A stretch of DNA of 23,046 bases from Clostridia bacterium (GTDB taxonomy: Bacteria; Bacillota_A; Clostridia; Oscillospirales; Acutalibacteraceae). The position numbers and the translations under genes were made by a program. The stretch is taken from contig JAILQN010000241.1 of assembly GCA_024699005.1 (NCBI GenBank), forward strand, positions 1 through 23,046, read 5' to 3'. Under the pieces are notes generated by a model. It saw nothing but the letters and a program-made list of their open reading frames with translations, did no database searches and had not been told where the DNA came from. Within the stretch, counting starts at the first letter, position 1. Each line of letters opens with the position of its first letter. Shown in pieces: positions 1 through 7,056 of the stretch.

Positions 1-1
1 C

Positions 2-682
2 GGCATAGTCGCTTCCAACGCCGGCGCGAATTCCGACTCCATAATCGATATCGACTCCACGACCCTCGGCACCACTTACGCTCCTGCGGGCGAGAAGCTG
101 GACTATGAGGGCGACGGCGTATCCCCGGACGGCAGCATCGACATCTCGACGGCAATGTTCCCGGACACCACCTGGTATTTCCACGGTCAGCACCACGAGG
201 TGGGCAGGAACGACGTCATCATCCGCCTGCTCGGCGAGATAGTCGCCAACAACATAAAAACCGTGAACGACGACGAGCGCTTCCCGCAGTTCAACAACTG
301 GCGCCTTACCTGGGACATCTACCGCCGCGATACGGGGCTTCTCAAAAAGGCCGAAACGGTGCTCAACGACGAGACCGGAGAATACACCGACGAGCAGAAA
401 GCCGCGGTTCGTCCCGTCTACGAAAAAGCAGTCGCGTTCCTTGAGAACACGATCATGGCAGAGGATGAATACGACAAAGGACTCGCCCTGAAGGACGAAC
501 TGAACGAAGTCCTCGCTCCGACGGGTCTCACGAGCGCAAAGAAAGCTCCGGCGTGGTACGTAAAGATACTCGATAAGATATTCACGGCCTGGGACGCCTG
601 CCTTATGAAGACCGTCGGCGGTCAGGGCGTTTCCGACAAAGTAAAAGAACCCGTCAGAAAAGTATTTAATGCTGAGAGTTGA
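2..682 (+). CDS. 3' end of a secreted protein, possible alpha/beta hydrolase C-terminus (partial)
   Basis: The reading frame is open from the first bases of the window, so the gene begins upstream; the ATG at 155 is internal. About 226 residues are visible. The first 70 contain GDGVSPDGSID followed about 20 residues later by TTWYFHGQHHE. In lipase-like alpha/beta hydrolases a late strand carries the catalytic Asp in a GDG-V/T-S context and a later loop carries the catalytic His, so this fits the C-terminal end of such a domain; that is inference, because the nucleophile elbow is outside the window. The remaining ~120 residues are helical and charged, with a stretch (LLKKAETVLND...YTDEQKAAV) that resembles a FIVAR-type surface module. 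The last codons (Ala-Glu-Ser-stop) fall inside a heptamer-like tract. I do not recognise the gene with certainty. Confidence 0.6.
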   Translation, partial: GIVASNAGANSDSIIDIDSTTLGTTYAPAGEKLDYEGDGVSPDGSIDISTAMFPDTTWYFHGQHHEVGRNDVIIRLLGEIVANNIKTVNDDERFPQFNNWRLTWDIYRRDTGLLKKAETVLNDETGEYTDEQKAAVRPVYEKAVAFLENTIMAEDEYDKGLALKDELNEVLAPTGLTSAKKAPAWYVKILDKIFTAWDACLMKTVGGQGVSDKVKEPVRKVFNAES

Positions 683-693
683 TTTTTGAGAAG
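671..693. repeat. Degenerate heptamer tract over the stop codon of the first gene
   Basis: Three consecutive 7-nt units beginning TGA can be read from 673 to 693 (TGAGAGT, TGATTTT, TGAGAAG). The word is close to TTTTGAG, the reverse complement of the CTCAAAA word at 971-1004, so this may be the inverted partner of that array. The TGA stop at 680-682 lies inside it. The copies are few and divergent, so confidence is low. Confidence 0.35.
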
Positions 694-765
694 CACACCA
701 TTGCTGCGCAAATCACAGAAGCCCGAATTGCAGACAGAAGCACTTTACCATACAGAATACGCTTT

Positions 766-810
766 CAGAACTGCCGCTGCCGCGCGGCAGTTCTGTCTTG
801 AATCTGTTTT
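766..810 (+). terminator. Hairpin terminator after the first gene
   Basis: A perfect 12-bp GC-rich stem (766-777 pairing with 784-795, CAGAACTGCCGC arm) closes a 6-nt loop. The following bases are only moderately T-rich (ending in TTTT at 807-810). It lies 84 nt past the stop at 682 and probably ends that transcript. Confidence 0.65.
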
Positions 811-970
811 ATAAAACCAATGTTTATTTTTTTTGATCAAATCATAGACATTTTAATGAAGATATATTATTGAATATGTTTCATGTCTTCCCGCTTTTTC
901 AATGATTTTACTGCTCACTTTTCGAAAAAACGTTTCCGATGCAGCTCTGCGCGCCGGAACCTCGCATCTT

Positions 971-1004
971 CTCAAAACTCAGGCTGAGAACTCAAAACTC
1001 AATT
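971..1004. repeat. CTCAAAA-type heptamer array abutting the cstA start
   Basis: About five units of a CT(C/G)A(A/G)AA word run from 971 to 1004, with one unit a base short. The last unit ends immediately before the ATG at 1005, so the array occupies the place where a Shine-Dalgarno site would be. The same word recurs at 4502-4523 before another start codon. Confidence 0.6.
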
Positions 1005-2426
1005 ATGATTTCACTTTTGATTTCCCTTGCTGTCCTGCTCGTCGGTTTCCTGACTTACGGCAGGCTTACGGAAAAAATCTTCGAGCCGGATGAGCGAAAA
1101 ACACCTGCCGTTACCGTGAACGACGGCGTGGACTTCGTGCCGATGAAGCCCTGGAAAGCGTTTCTGGTGCAGCTTCTGAACATTGCGGGCACAGGTCCCA
1201 TCTTCGGTGCTCTGATGGGCGCGTGCTTCGGTCCCGTGGTGTTTTTATGGATCGTATCAGGATCCGTTCTAGGCGGCGCGGTGCATGACTATATAAGCGG
1301 CATGATCTCGTGCCGCAATAAAGGGGCCTCCATAGCGGAGCTGTCCGGCATATATCTCGGTTCCGCTGCAAAATGGGGAATGCGGGTGTTTTCCGTAGTG
1401 CTCCTTATACTGACAGGGACTGTTTTCGTCAACAGCCCCGCCGCCCTGATCGCGAGACTTACACCGTCCTCTCTGAACGAAACGTTCTGGATCGTCGTCA
1501 TACTGCTATATTACGTGCTTGCGACGCTTCTGCCGATAGACAAGCTTATCGGCAGGCTCTACCCGTTGTTCGGCGTGATACTGATCGTCATGGCGGCCAG
1601 TGTACTGGGCGGAGTTATCGTCGGCGGATACAAAATCCCTGAGATCACCCTTCAGAATCTGCATCCGGAAAACCTGCCCGTGTGGCCTTTCATGTTCATC
1701 ACCGTGGCATGCGGTGCGATCTCCGGATTCCACGCCACGCAGTCGCCCATGATAGCAAAGTGCATCACGGGCGAGAAGCAGGGGCGGGGCATCTTCTACG
1801 GAGCCATGATCGCGGAATCGGTGATCGCTCTGATCTGGGCGGCGGCGGGCGTGGCGTTCTACGGAACGACCGAGCTGCTGAACGGCGCGATCTCCTCCCT
1901 CGGGCAGTCCGGCACGGTGTACGATATCACCAGCACCATGCTGGGGACCGTCGGCGGCGTGCTGGCGGTGGTGGGCGTGGTGGTCTGCCCAATCACAAGC
2001 GGAGACACTGCGTTCCGCAGCGCGAGGCTGATCCTCGCGGAGATCACGAAACTGGATCAGAAGAAGATACGGAACCGCCTGATGATCACCCTGCCGTTGC
2101 TGGCGGTGGCGGCCGTGCTGACTCAGCTTGATTTCAATGTTCTGTGGAGGTACTTCTCCTGGTCCAATCAGACTCTCGCCATGATCTCGCTGTGGGTAGC
2201 GACCGCCTATCTTATAAAAGAGAAAAAAACTGCCGGCTCGCTTCTGACTGCCGTACCGGCGGCGTTCATGTCCGCTGTCAGCGTGACATATATCATGATG
2301 GCGGACGAAGGTTTCGGTCTTTCTGCCGCCGTCGCTTATCCCGTCGGCGCCGGAGCCGCGCTTGCGCTGTTCTGCGTTTACGCGGTCCTCTGTGTAAGAT
2401 GCCGGAAACGGGGAACTGAATGCTGA
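1005..2426 (+). CDS. cstA: CstA-family transporter (pyruvate/peptide uptake)
   Basis: A 473-residue polytopic membrane protein with about a dozen hydrophobic segments. Its N-terminal third carries the family hallmark: NIAGTGPIFGALMG, then a helix ending GGAVHDYISGMISCRNKGASIAEL. Later SGFHATQSPMIAKCITGEKQGRGIFYG and the PITSGDTAFRSARL stretch match the conserved CstA core. Family members take up pyruvate or peptides when carbon is limiting; which substrate this one uses cannot be read from sequence. It is at the short end of the family, lacking the longer C-terminal extension of the enterobacterial protein. I chose the ATG at 1005 rather than the one at 939 because the first membrane helix begins there and the preceding 22 codons are mostly heptamer-tract DNA. 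No Shine-Dalgarno is visible before either. The stop lies inside another heptamer-like tract (2415-2435). Confidence 0.88.
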   Translation: MISLLISLAVLLVGFLTYGRLTEKIFEPDERKTPAVTVNDGVDFVPMKPWKAFLVQLLNIAGTGPIFGALMGACFGPVVFLWIVSGSVLGGAVHDYISGMISCRNKGASIAELSGIYLGSAAKWGMRVFSVVLLILTGTVFVNSPAALIARLTPSSLNETFWIVVILLYYVLATLLPIDKLIGRLYPLFGVILIVMAASVLGGVIVGGYKIPEITLQNLHPENLPVWPFMFITVACGAISGFHATQSPMIAKCITGEKQGRGIFYGAMIAESVIALIWAAAGVAFYGTTELLNGAISSLGQSGTVYDITSTMLGTVGGVLAVVGVVVCPITSGDTAFRSARLILAEITKLDQKKIRNRLMITLPLLAVAAVLTQLDFNVLWRYFSWSNQTLAMISLWVATAYLIKEKKTAGSLLTAVPAAFMSAVSVTYIMMADEGFGLSAAVAYPVGAGAALALFCVYAVLCVRCRKRGTEC

Positions 2427-2435
2427 ATTTTGACA
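2415..2435. repeat. Short heptamer-like tract over the cstA stop codon
   Basis: ACTGAAT is followed at once by GCTGAAT and then TTTGACA. The TGA stop of cstA (2424-2426) lies in the second unit. Only two clear units exist, so this is suggestive; it matters because three other gene ends in the window show the same arrangement. Confidence 0.3.
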
Positions 2436-2479
2436 AGTTAAAAAAAACACTTGTATATTCAAAAACAATGTGTTATACT
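2430..2479 (+). promoter_or_regulatory. Sigma-A promoter(s) for the parvulin gene
   Basis: TTGACA at 2430-2435 and TATATT at 2454-2459 are 18 nt apart. A second overlapping possibility is TTGTAT at 2451-2456 with TATACT at 2474-2479, 17 nt apart, preceded by an extended -10 TG at 2471-2472. Either would give a leader of roughly 70-90 nt before the ATG at 2556. The leader holds a weak GGAATC/GATTCC stem around a T-run at about 2497-2523. Confidence 0.65.
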
Positions 2480-2555
2480 TATTGACTGTTGAATTGGAAT
2501 CCGTATTTTTTTATGCGATTCCGGTATGTTATCAATCATACGGAAGGTGTTTAAA

Positions 2556-4403
2556 ATGGCAAAAGCAAACAAAAGCCCTTACGCGAAAAAGGCCCCTACT
2601 CACATGGCAGCCAAACGCGTCATCGGCAAAATAATTTCCATCATACTCTGCGTAGCTATCGTGGGCGGAATATGCTGGGCAGGTCTCAGTTTCTTCGGCG
2701 TGCCGCAGAAAGTCGCCAAGGCAGTGGAGATCGACGGCAAATCCTACTCCATGGCAGAGCTGAGCGCATACTACATGCTTGAGTATCAGAACTACCGTTA
2801 TCAGACCGCCAGCTACGATGAGAACTACGGCGAAGGTTACGGCAAAATGTTCACGGGCTACGATTACAATCTCTCCCCCGCCGAGCAGACCACGACAAAC
2901 GATCAGGGCGAGGAAGTCACCTGGGACGAGCAGTTCATGCATCTGGCGATACTTGAAATGGCGAAAAACAAAAGATATCTCGCCGCCGCCGAAGACGCCA
3001 ATACCGAGTTCACCGACGAGGACAAAGAGACCATCGACAAAGCATTGTCTCAGTATGACGATGTCCTCGGCAGCTATTCGCTCTCCAGATATCTCAGCAA
3101 ATCCATGGGCAAGGGCGTTACGGAAGGTCTTTTCAAAAAGATCGTGACCGAACAGACCCTTGTGTCCCGTTATCAGGAAAACATCAAGGACGATCTCAAA
3201 GCAAAGTACTCCGACGCCGAGGTGGAATCGGTTTACGCCGAGGCCGTTACCGACTATGACGCCGTCGACTTCCGCTGGTTCACGATAGACGTGGCGAAAG
3301 CGGACGAAGAGGCCGGCATCGAGGCTTCCGACGGCACCGCGGAGCTTGCGGAAGCGCAGGCGTTCATCGACGCGATCAAGGCGCAGAAAGCCTACGATGA
3401 GGAGACTTTCAAGGCTCAGGCTCTCGCTTACGTTACCGAGAACGATCCCGACGAAGTCACCACGTATAAGCTGGACGGCGCGACCAAGCTTTCAAAAGTC
3501 GCTTACGCCACCGCTCAGAGCAACATAAGCGACGAAGGCGCGAACTGGCTGTTCGAACAGAAGGGCGGCAAATACGTCCGCCAGAACGGCGAGATGAAGG
3601 CTTTCCTTGATTCCGACGGCGACACCGTTTATATTCTTTACGCCCTCGGCACCCCGTATCGCAACGATACTGTAAAAGCCTCCGTAAGGCACATCCTTGT
3701 ACAGTTCGATACCCCGGACGAAGCCGCGGAACAGATAGAAGAAGATTCTACCTTCTCCCCTGAGGAAGAGGAGATCCTGGACGCCGTGAACGCGGAGGAA
3801 GCGTCTGCCGAAGCCGCGACCGGGACGGATACGGCAGTTTCCGAAACTCCCGCTGCGGACGAAGCAGAGGAAACAACGGTAGCGCAGGAGATAAAGGACG
3901 CCGCGAAAGCCGAGGCGGAATCCATCCTCGCAGAATATAAAGAGGGCATAGCCGCCAACGACGGAGAACCGGACGAGCAGCTGTTCGCTCAGCTCGCCGA
4001 CAACTACTCCGACGACACCGCGACCACAAGCGCGAACAGCAGCGGTTCCGGCGGCGGACTTATCGAGGATCTCGGAAACGACGATTCCTACGTGGCCGAG
4101 TTTGAGGACTGGGTCTTCGCCGAGGGCAATTATGCCAACGAAAAGCGCAAAGAGGGCGACACCGCCGTCATCGAGACCGAATACGGCTATCACGTAATGT
4201 ACTACGTTGGCGGTCATGAGCATCCCGAATGGTACGAATCGATCCAGAATACGCTCATCAGCGAGGACTGGGATCTCTGGCAGAAAGACTTTGAAGGGCA
4301 GTTCAGCAACACAAATATCATCAGGACCGTATACTTCTGCAACAAGGTCAAAGAAGGCTGCCTGAAGATAATCGACAGTTACATTTCAAGGTCCACGGTC
4401 TGA
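2556..4403 (+). CDS. Membrane-anchored parvulin-type peptidyl-prolyl isomerase (PrsA/SurA-like)
   Basis: A 615-residue extracytoplasmic foldase. A short basic cytoplasmic tail leads into one membrane helix (about residues 22-48) with no lipobox, so it is helix-anchored and not a lipoprotein like classical PrsA. An N-terminal SurA_N-like helical region follows from about residue 57 (VEIDGKSYSMAELS). The rotamase domain starts near residue 373 (VKASVRHILVQFD, including the usual RHIL histidine) and ends near 553 (YGYHVMYYVGG). Between its first strand and first helix there is a low-complexity acidic insertion of about 60-70 residues, rich in Glu, Ala and Thr. A degenerate Gly/Ser stretch near 500 stands where the conserved GGDLG-like loop normally lies (GGGLIEDLG). 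The start at 2556 has GGAAGG 8 nt upstream; an in-frame ATG at 2526 has no such site. It likely folds exported proteins emerging from the Sec channel. Confidence 0.85.
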   Translation: MAKANKSPYAKKAPTHMAAKRVIGKIISIILCVAIVGGICWAGLSFFGVPQKVAKAVEIDGKSYSMAELSAYYMLEYQNYRYQTASYDENYGEGYGKMFTGYDYNLSPAEQTTTNDQGEEVTWDEQFMHLAILEMAKNKRYLAAAEDANTEFTDEDKETIDKALSQYDDVLGSYSLSRYLSKSMGKGVTEGLFKKIVTEQTLVSRYQENIKDDLKAKYSDAEVESVYAEAVTDYDAVDFRWFTIDVAKADEEAGIEASDGTAELAEAQAFIDAIKAQKAYDEETFKAQALAYVTENDPDEVTTYKLDGATKLSKVAYATAQSNISDEGANWLFEQKGGKYVRQNGEMKAFLDSDGDTVYILYALGTPYRNDTVKASVRHILVQFDTPDEAAEQIEEDSTFSPEEEEILDAVNAEEASAEAATGTDTAVSETPAADEAEETTVAQEIKDAAKAEAESILAEYKEGIAANDGEPDEQLFAQLADNYSDDTATTSANSSGSGGGLIEDLGNDDSYVAEFEDWVFAEGNYANEKRKEGDTAVIETEYGYHVMYYVGGHEHPEWYESIQNTLISEDWDLWQKDFEGQFSNTNIIRTVYFCNKVKEGCLKIIDSYISRSTV

Positions 4404-4427
4404 TTCTTCTGACAGATAACAGCAGTG

Positions 4428-4449
4428 GGGCGGGCCTGTGTGCCCGCCC
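4428..4449 (+). terminator. GC hairpin after the parvulin gene
   Basis: A perfect 8-bp stem GGGCGGGC/GCCCGCCC closes a 6-nt loop, 25 nt past the stop. The tail (GAATATTTCAC) is only partly T-rich. It resembles the hairpin plus flank at 17736-17769, so it may be a copy of a dispersed hairpin repeat acting as a terminator. Confidence 0.55.
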
Positions 4450-4501
4450 GAATATTTCACTTTCCGGCGGAACAGAATCCGTACAGGTTCCCTGTCACTT
4501 T

Positions 4502-4523
4502 ATCTCAACTGAAAACTCAAAAC
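4502..4523. repeat. CTGAAAA/CTCAAAA heptamer tract abutting a start codon
   Basis: ATCTCAA, CTGAAAA and CTCAAAA follow each other in strict 7-nt register and end two bases before the ATG at 4525. It is the same word as at 971-1004. A single further copy (CTGAAAA) lies at 6922-6928, just after another gene's stop. No Shine-Dalgarno site separates the tract from the start. Confidence 0.45.
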
Positions 4524-4524
4524 C

Positions 4525-5370
4525 ATGAAGATATCAATAAGCACATACAGTTACAGCAGGCTGCCGGCTGAGGAAGGCAGCGTCAGAAACCGTATAGCCA
4601 TCGCGGCTGAGCAGGGATTCGACGGCATAGAATTCGTCGAGTTTTCGCCGGAAAACGGCATGACGGAACCCGAATACGCTGCGGAACTCAAAGCGGAATG
4701 CGACAGACTCGGCATCACGCCTGTATGCTATGCGGTCGGGGCGGACCTTCTGAACCGCGACCTTGATGAAGAGGTCGAAAGACTGAAGGGCAGGGTCGAT
4801 ATCGCGGCGGCTCTCGGAGTAAAGAAGATGCGCCACGACGCCACCGGCGGGTTCAGGAACCGCGGCTGGCGGGGCTTTGACGACGCCCTGCCCCGTCTTA
4901 TCGAAGGAACGCGGGCAGTCACCGAATATGCCGCATCAAAAGGCATACGCACCATGGTTGAAAACCACGGATATTTCTGTCAGGATTCGGCCCGCGTCGA
5001 GAAACTTGTGAACGGCGTCGCGAACGATAATTTCGGTCTGCTCGTGGATATCGGAAACTTCTTATGCGCGGATGAAGATCCCGTCACAGCAGTCGGAAGA
5101 GTCGCGCCTTACGCCTTCCACGTCCACGCCAAAGATTTTCTTTTCAAAAGCGGCGACGCGCCGATGCTTACGTCAGGCTTTTTCAAAACCCGCGCCGGCA
5201 ACTGGCTGCGCGGCACGATAATAGGTCACGGAGCCGTGCCTGTATACCAGTGTCTGAACACTCTCAAAGCCGCCGGATACGACGATTTTGTCTCCATTGA
5301 ATTCGAAGGTATGGAAAATTGTGTCGAAGCCGCAAAAATAGGACTTGACACCCTGCGCAAAATGGTTTAA
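4525..5370 (+). CDS. Sugar phosphate isomerase/epimerase-like TIM barrel (AP endonuclease 2 superfamily)
   Basis: A 281-residue cytoplasmic protein of the xylose-isomerase-like TIM barrel superfamily, which includes sugar isomerases and epimerases. The barrel starts at residue 1 (MKISISTYSY) with the usual second strand GFDGIEFVEF. Likely metal ligands sit at the expected strand ends: Glu146 in MVENHGY, Asp175 in LLVDIGNF, His201 in FHVHAKDF, and Glu259 or Glu261 in SIEFEG. The length is typical. Substrate cannot be told from sequence, but the surrounding glycosidase genes make a sugar or sugar acid the natural guess. There is no Shine-Dalgarno; a heptamer tract ends just before the ATG, and no better in-frame start exists. 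The next gene begins 63 nt downstream. Confidence 0.8.
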   Translation: MKISISTYSYSRLPAEEGSVRNRIAIAAEQGFDGIEFVEFSPENGMTEPEYAAELKAECDRLGITPVCYAVGADLLNRDLDEEVERLKGRVDIAAALGVKKMRHDATGGFRNRGWRGFDDALPRLIEGTRAVTEYAASKGIRTMVENHGYFCQDSARVEKLVNGVANDNFGLLVDIGNFLCADEDPVTAVGRVAPYAFHVHAKDFLFKSGDAPMLTSGFFKTRAGNWLRGTIIGHGAVPVYQCLNTLKAAGYDDFVSIEFEGMENCVEAAKIGLDTLRKMV

Positions 5371-5433
5371 ATTATACAGTGAATATAGATGTACGGTTCT
5401 ATATAAATTCTACGTAAACGGAGTTGTTTCTGT

Positions 5434-6138
5434 ATGAAGAATACGTTTTTCAGAATAGTATCTGTCCTTTTGTGCTTCTGCATGTTCGCGTCCTGCGCCG
5501 TTTTCGCCGGAGCGGAGGATGATGAGGGCAACGCCATCACGGAAAAGATCATCGAAGCGATACAGAAGGTGCTGGGCGAAGACGCCGACCTCAGCAAGGT
5601 CGAGGAGATACTCAACAGCGAGATCACCGAAGAGATCGTCAACGCAGCGATGTCCGCGGACGGCGTGGTCGATATCACCCAGATCGTCATAAATCTGATC
5701 GCCAGATTCAACAAAGACGATCTTATAGCCTACGGCAAAGACACCGTCATTGAACTTGAGCAGAAGCTGATCAACACGCTCGCAGGCATTATCAAAGGCG
5801 TATACGACAATAAAGATCTCATCATAATGTTCGATCAGACGGTTTTCTTTGACTGGCTGGGCATGAAAAACGAGACCGACTGGAAAGACCCGGACGGTCC
5901 CGAAGCGATCAATCCCGACAGCGTTTATTATATGGATGTGGACGGGGACGGCAGAGTCACTTCACGCGACGCCAGGGCGATCCTGAGGGCTTCCGCCAAG
6001 CTTGAGGAATTCACAAGAGAACAGATCGACCGCGCCGACGTCGATGACGACGGGAAGATCACAGCGGCCGACGCGAGGTACGCTCTGCGGTATTCCGCTC
6101 ATCTCATCTTCAACAGAGACCTCTCGGTATTTCAATAA
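5434..6138 (+). CDS. Small secreted protein with C-terminal type I dockerin
   Basis: 234 residues. The N-terminus is a signal peptide (KNTFFRIVSVLLCFCMFASCAVFAG); the cysteine after FAS is not in a good lipobox. Residues 30-150 are acidic and mainly helical, with no catalytic motif I recognise. The C-terminal dockerin spans about 168-225 and has two calcium-binding repeats, DVDGDGRVTSRDARAIL and DVDDDGKITAADARYAL, each with Asp at positions 1, 3, 5 and 12 of the loop. Dockerins bind cohesins on scaffoldins or cell-surface proteins, so this should be displayed on a complex or the wall. The start has GGAG 10 nt upstream. A dockerin on a short protein without an enzyme or carbohydrate-binding module is less usual than on a hydrolase. 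Confidence 0.85.
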   Translation: MKNTFFRIVSVLLCFCMFASCAVFAGAEDDEGNAITEKIIEAIQKVLGEDADLSKVEEILNSEITEEIVNAAMSADGVVDITQIVINLIARFNKDDLIAYGKDTVIELEQKLINTLAGIIKGVYDNKDLIIMFDQTVFFDWLGMKNETDWKDPDGPEAINPDSVYYMDVDGDGRVTSRDARAILRASAKLEEFTREQIDRADVDDDGKITAADARYALRYSAHLIFNRDLSVFQ

Positions 6139-6201
6139 AGCTCAAACAAATCACGTATTATTGTTCAATATGACGAAATGGTCTTTAAGACAAATTAAAG
6201 G

Positions 6202-6230
6202 TTGACAATTAAACGACCATATAGTAAAAT
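6202..6230 (+). promoter_or_regulatory. Sigma-A promoter for the Gly-rich surface protein
   Basis: TTGACA (6202-6207) and TAAAAT (6225-6230) are separated by exactly 17 nt. Transcription would begin near 6237, giving a leader of about 60 nt before the ATG at 6298. The gene therefore has its own promoter, separate from the upstream dockerin gene. Confidence 0.75.
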
Positions 6231-6297
6231 TGTAACATCAAAATATCCGGAAGGTTGTGCCCGAACAGCCGCCTTCAATGAAAGGATTGTATTCGCA

Positions 6298-6912
6298 ATG
6301 AAAAGGTTTTTAGCAATTATCTGTTCGTTATTCCTTATCGCTGCGCTTTCCGCTCCTGCGTTTGCCGCGGAAAAGCAGTCCGGCGAAATCTCTGCCGCGT
6401 TTGCGGATTTTGATCCTGCAGACCTTGAGACCATGTTCGCGGGCATGGATCTTTCCTCTATCACCGGCGCGCTGGGCGATATGGATCTTTCTTCCATCAC
6501 CGGCATGTTCGAGGGCTTTGACACCAGCACGATCACCAACCTGCTTGGCGGCGTAGACCTGGGCGGCATCACCGATATGCTCGGCGGGCTTGACCTGGGC
6601 GGCCTTCTGGGCGGTCTGGGCGGCGGCGGCGGTGACAGCGGCGAGACCACGACTGCTGCACCCGAAACCACAACAGCGGCTCCCGGCGGTTCTTCCACTC
6701 CGCAGACCGGCGAACCTACTCCTCCTCCCGAGGGTCAGTACGCAGCCACTCCCGGCGGTCCCAATATCGTGGCTCAGCCCGGTGACAACTGTGCTCCCAG
6801 GGCTATTTCCCAGACTGGTTCTTCAGATACGGGTCTTATCGTATCCTTCGCGGTCTGTGCGGTAGCTACCGGCGCATTCATCATCCTCAGCAAGAAAAAG
6901 AGGGGCGTCTGA
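6298..6912 (+). CDS. Secreted repeat protein with a possible sortase signal
   Basis: 204 residues. Signal peptide MKRFLAIICSLFLIAALSAPAFA with probable cleavage after residue 23. Residues 44-108 are degenerate tandem repeats of about 13 residues built on D-L-(S/G)-(S/G)-I-T, sliding into Gly/Leu-rich sequence (LGGLDLGGLLGGLG). Residues 109-165 are a Gly/Thr/Pro-rich linker typical of wall-spanning regions. The C-terminus has SQTGS (171-175), a hydrophobic stretch (179-197) and KKKR, the three-part layout of a sortase substrate but with SQTG in place of LPXTG; PQTG also occurs at 135-138, too far from the helix to serve. Otherwise it would be a simple C-terminal membrane anchor. The start at 6298 is chosen because the signal peptide begins there (AAAGGA lies 11 nt upstream); the longer frame from 6202 starts inside the promoter. 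Function unknown. Confidence 0.78.
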   Translation: MKRFLAIICSLFLIAALSAPAFAAEKQSGEISAAFADFDPADLETMFAGMDLSSITGALGDMDLSSITGMFEGFDTSTITNLLGGVDLGGITDMLGGLDLGGLLGGLGGGGGDSGETTTAAPETTTAAPGGSSTPQTGEPTPPPEGQYAATPGGPNIVAQPGDNCAPRAISQTGSSDTGLIVSFAVCAVATGAFIILSKKKRGV

Positions 6913-6930
6913 TTTTTTCAACTGAAAACC

Positions 6931-6962
6931 ATAAAAGAAGCGGCTGCGGTCGCTTCTTTTAT
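6931..6962 (+). terminator. Strong hairpin terminator
   Basis: A perfect 12-bp stem (6931-6942 with 6951-6962; ATAAAAGAAGCG arm) encloses an 8-nt loop, with the T-run CTTCTTTT in the 3' arm and A-run in the 5' arm. It lies 18 nt after the stop at 6912 and separates that gene from the GH43 promoter. Confidence 0.85.
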
Positions 6963-6975
6963 GTTATACGTCATA

Positions 6976-7004
6976 TTGACATTACCCCTCTTTAAAGGTA
7001 TAAT
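6976..7004 (+). promoter_or_regulatory. Perfect-consensus sigma-A promoter for the GH43-dockerin operon
   Basis: TTGACA (6976-6981) and TATAAT (6999-7004) are separated by 17 nt, an exact match to the consensus. Transcription should start near 7011. A promoter this strong in front of a secreted glycosidase suggests either constitutive expression or control by a repressor; a small palindrome lies just downstream at 7034-7046. Confidence 0.88.
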
Positions 7005-7033
7005 CAAAGACTGCAATATATAATGTCTGCCTG

Positions 7034-7046
7034 AGATTCCGAATCT
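7034..7046. promoter_or_regulatory. Small palindrome in the GH43 leader
   Basis: AGATTC-C-GAATCT is a perfect 13-bp palindrome about 23-35 nt downstream of the predicted transcription start. It could be a repressor operator or a small leader hairpin. There is no regulator gene next to it. Confidence 0.35.
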
Positions 7047-7056
7047 GAAAAAAGGG

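Larger units (their letters stand above)
683..1004. other. 322-nt spacer before the CstA gene
   Basis: No coding region is supported here. From left to right it holds the rest of a heptamer-like tract (to 693), the hairpin terminator at 766-795, an AT-rich stretch at about 800-900 that is the likely promoter area for the next gene (TAGACA at 845-850 with TATTGA at 868-873, 17-nt spacing, weak), and a second heptamer array directly before the ATG at 1005. A short frame at 902-1093 overlaps the CstA start in another frame and has no support. Confidence 0.6.

Noticed and set aside
683..1004. Riboswitch or small RNA in the long spacers (683-1004 and 15667-15989)
   Set aside because: Only terminator hairpins and AT-rich DNA are visible; I could match no conserved riboswitch core by eye. 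A covariance-model search would settle it.
902..1093. Small frame before and into cstA as a possible leader peptide gene
   Set aside because: It overlaps the cstA start in another frame, lacks a ribosome site and includes the heptamer array.
1506..2468. Long open frame antisense to cstA (320 codons), also frames at 1111-1371 and 1682-2131
   Set aside because: The forward frame encodes a clear CstA protein; the antisense product is low-complexity, rich in Arg/His/Gln, and has no ribosome site or motif.
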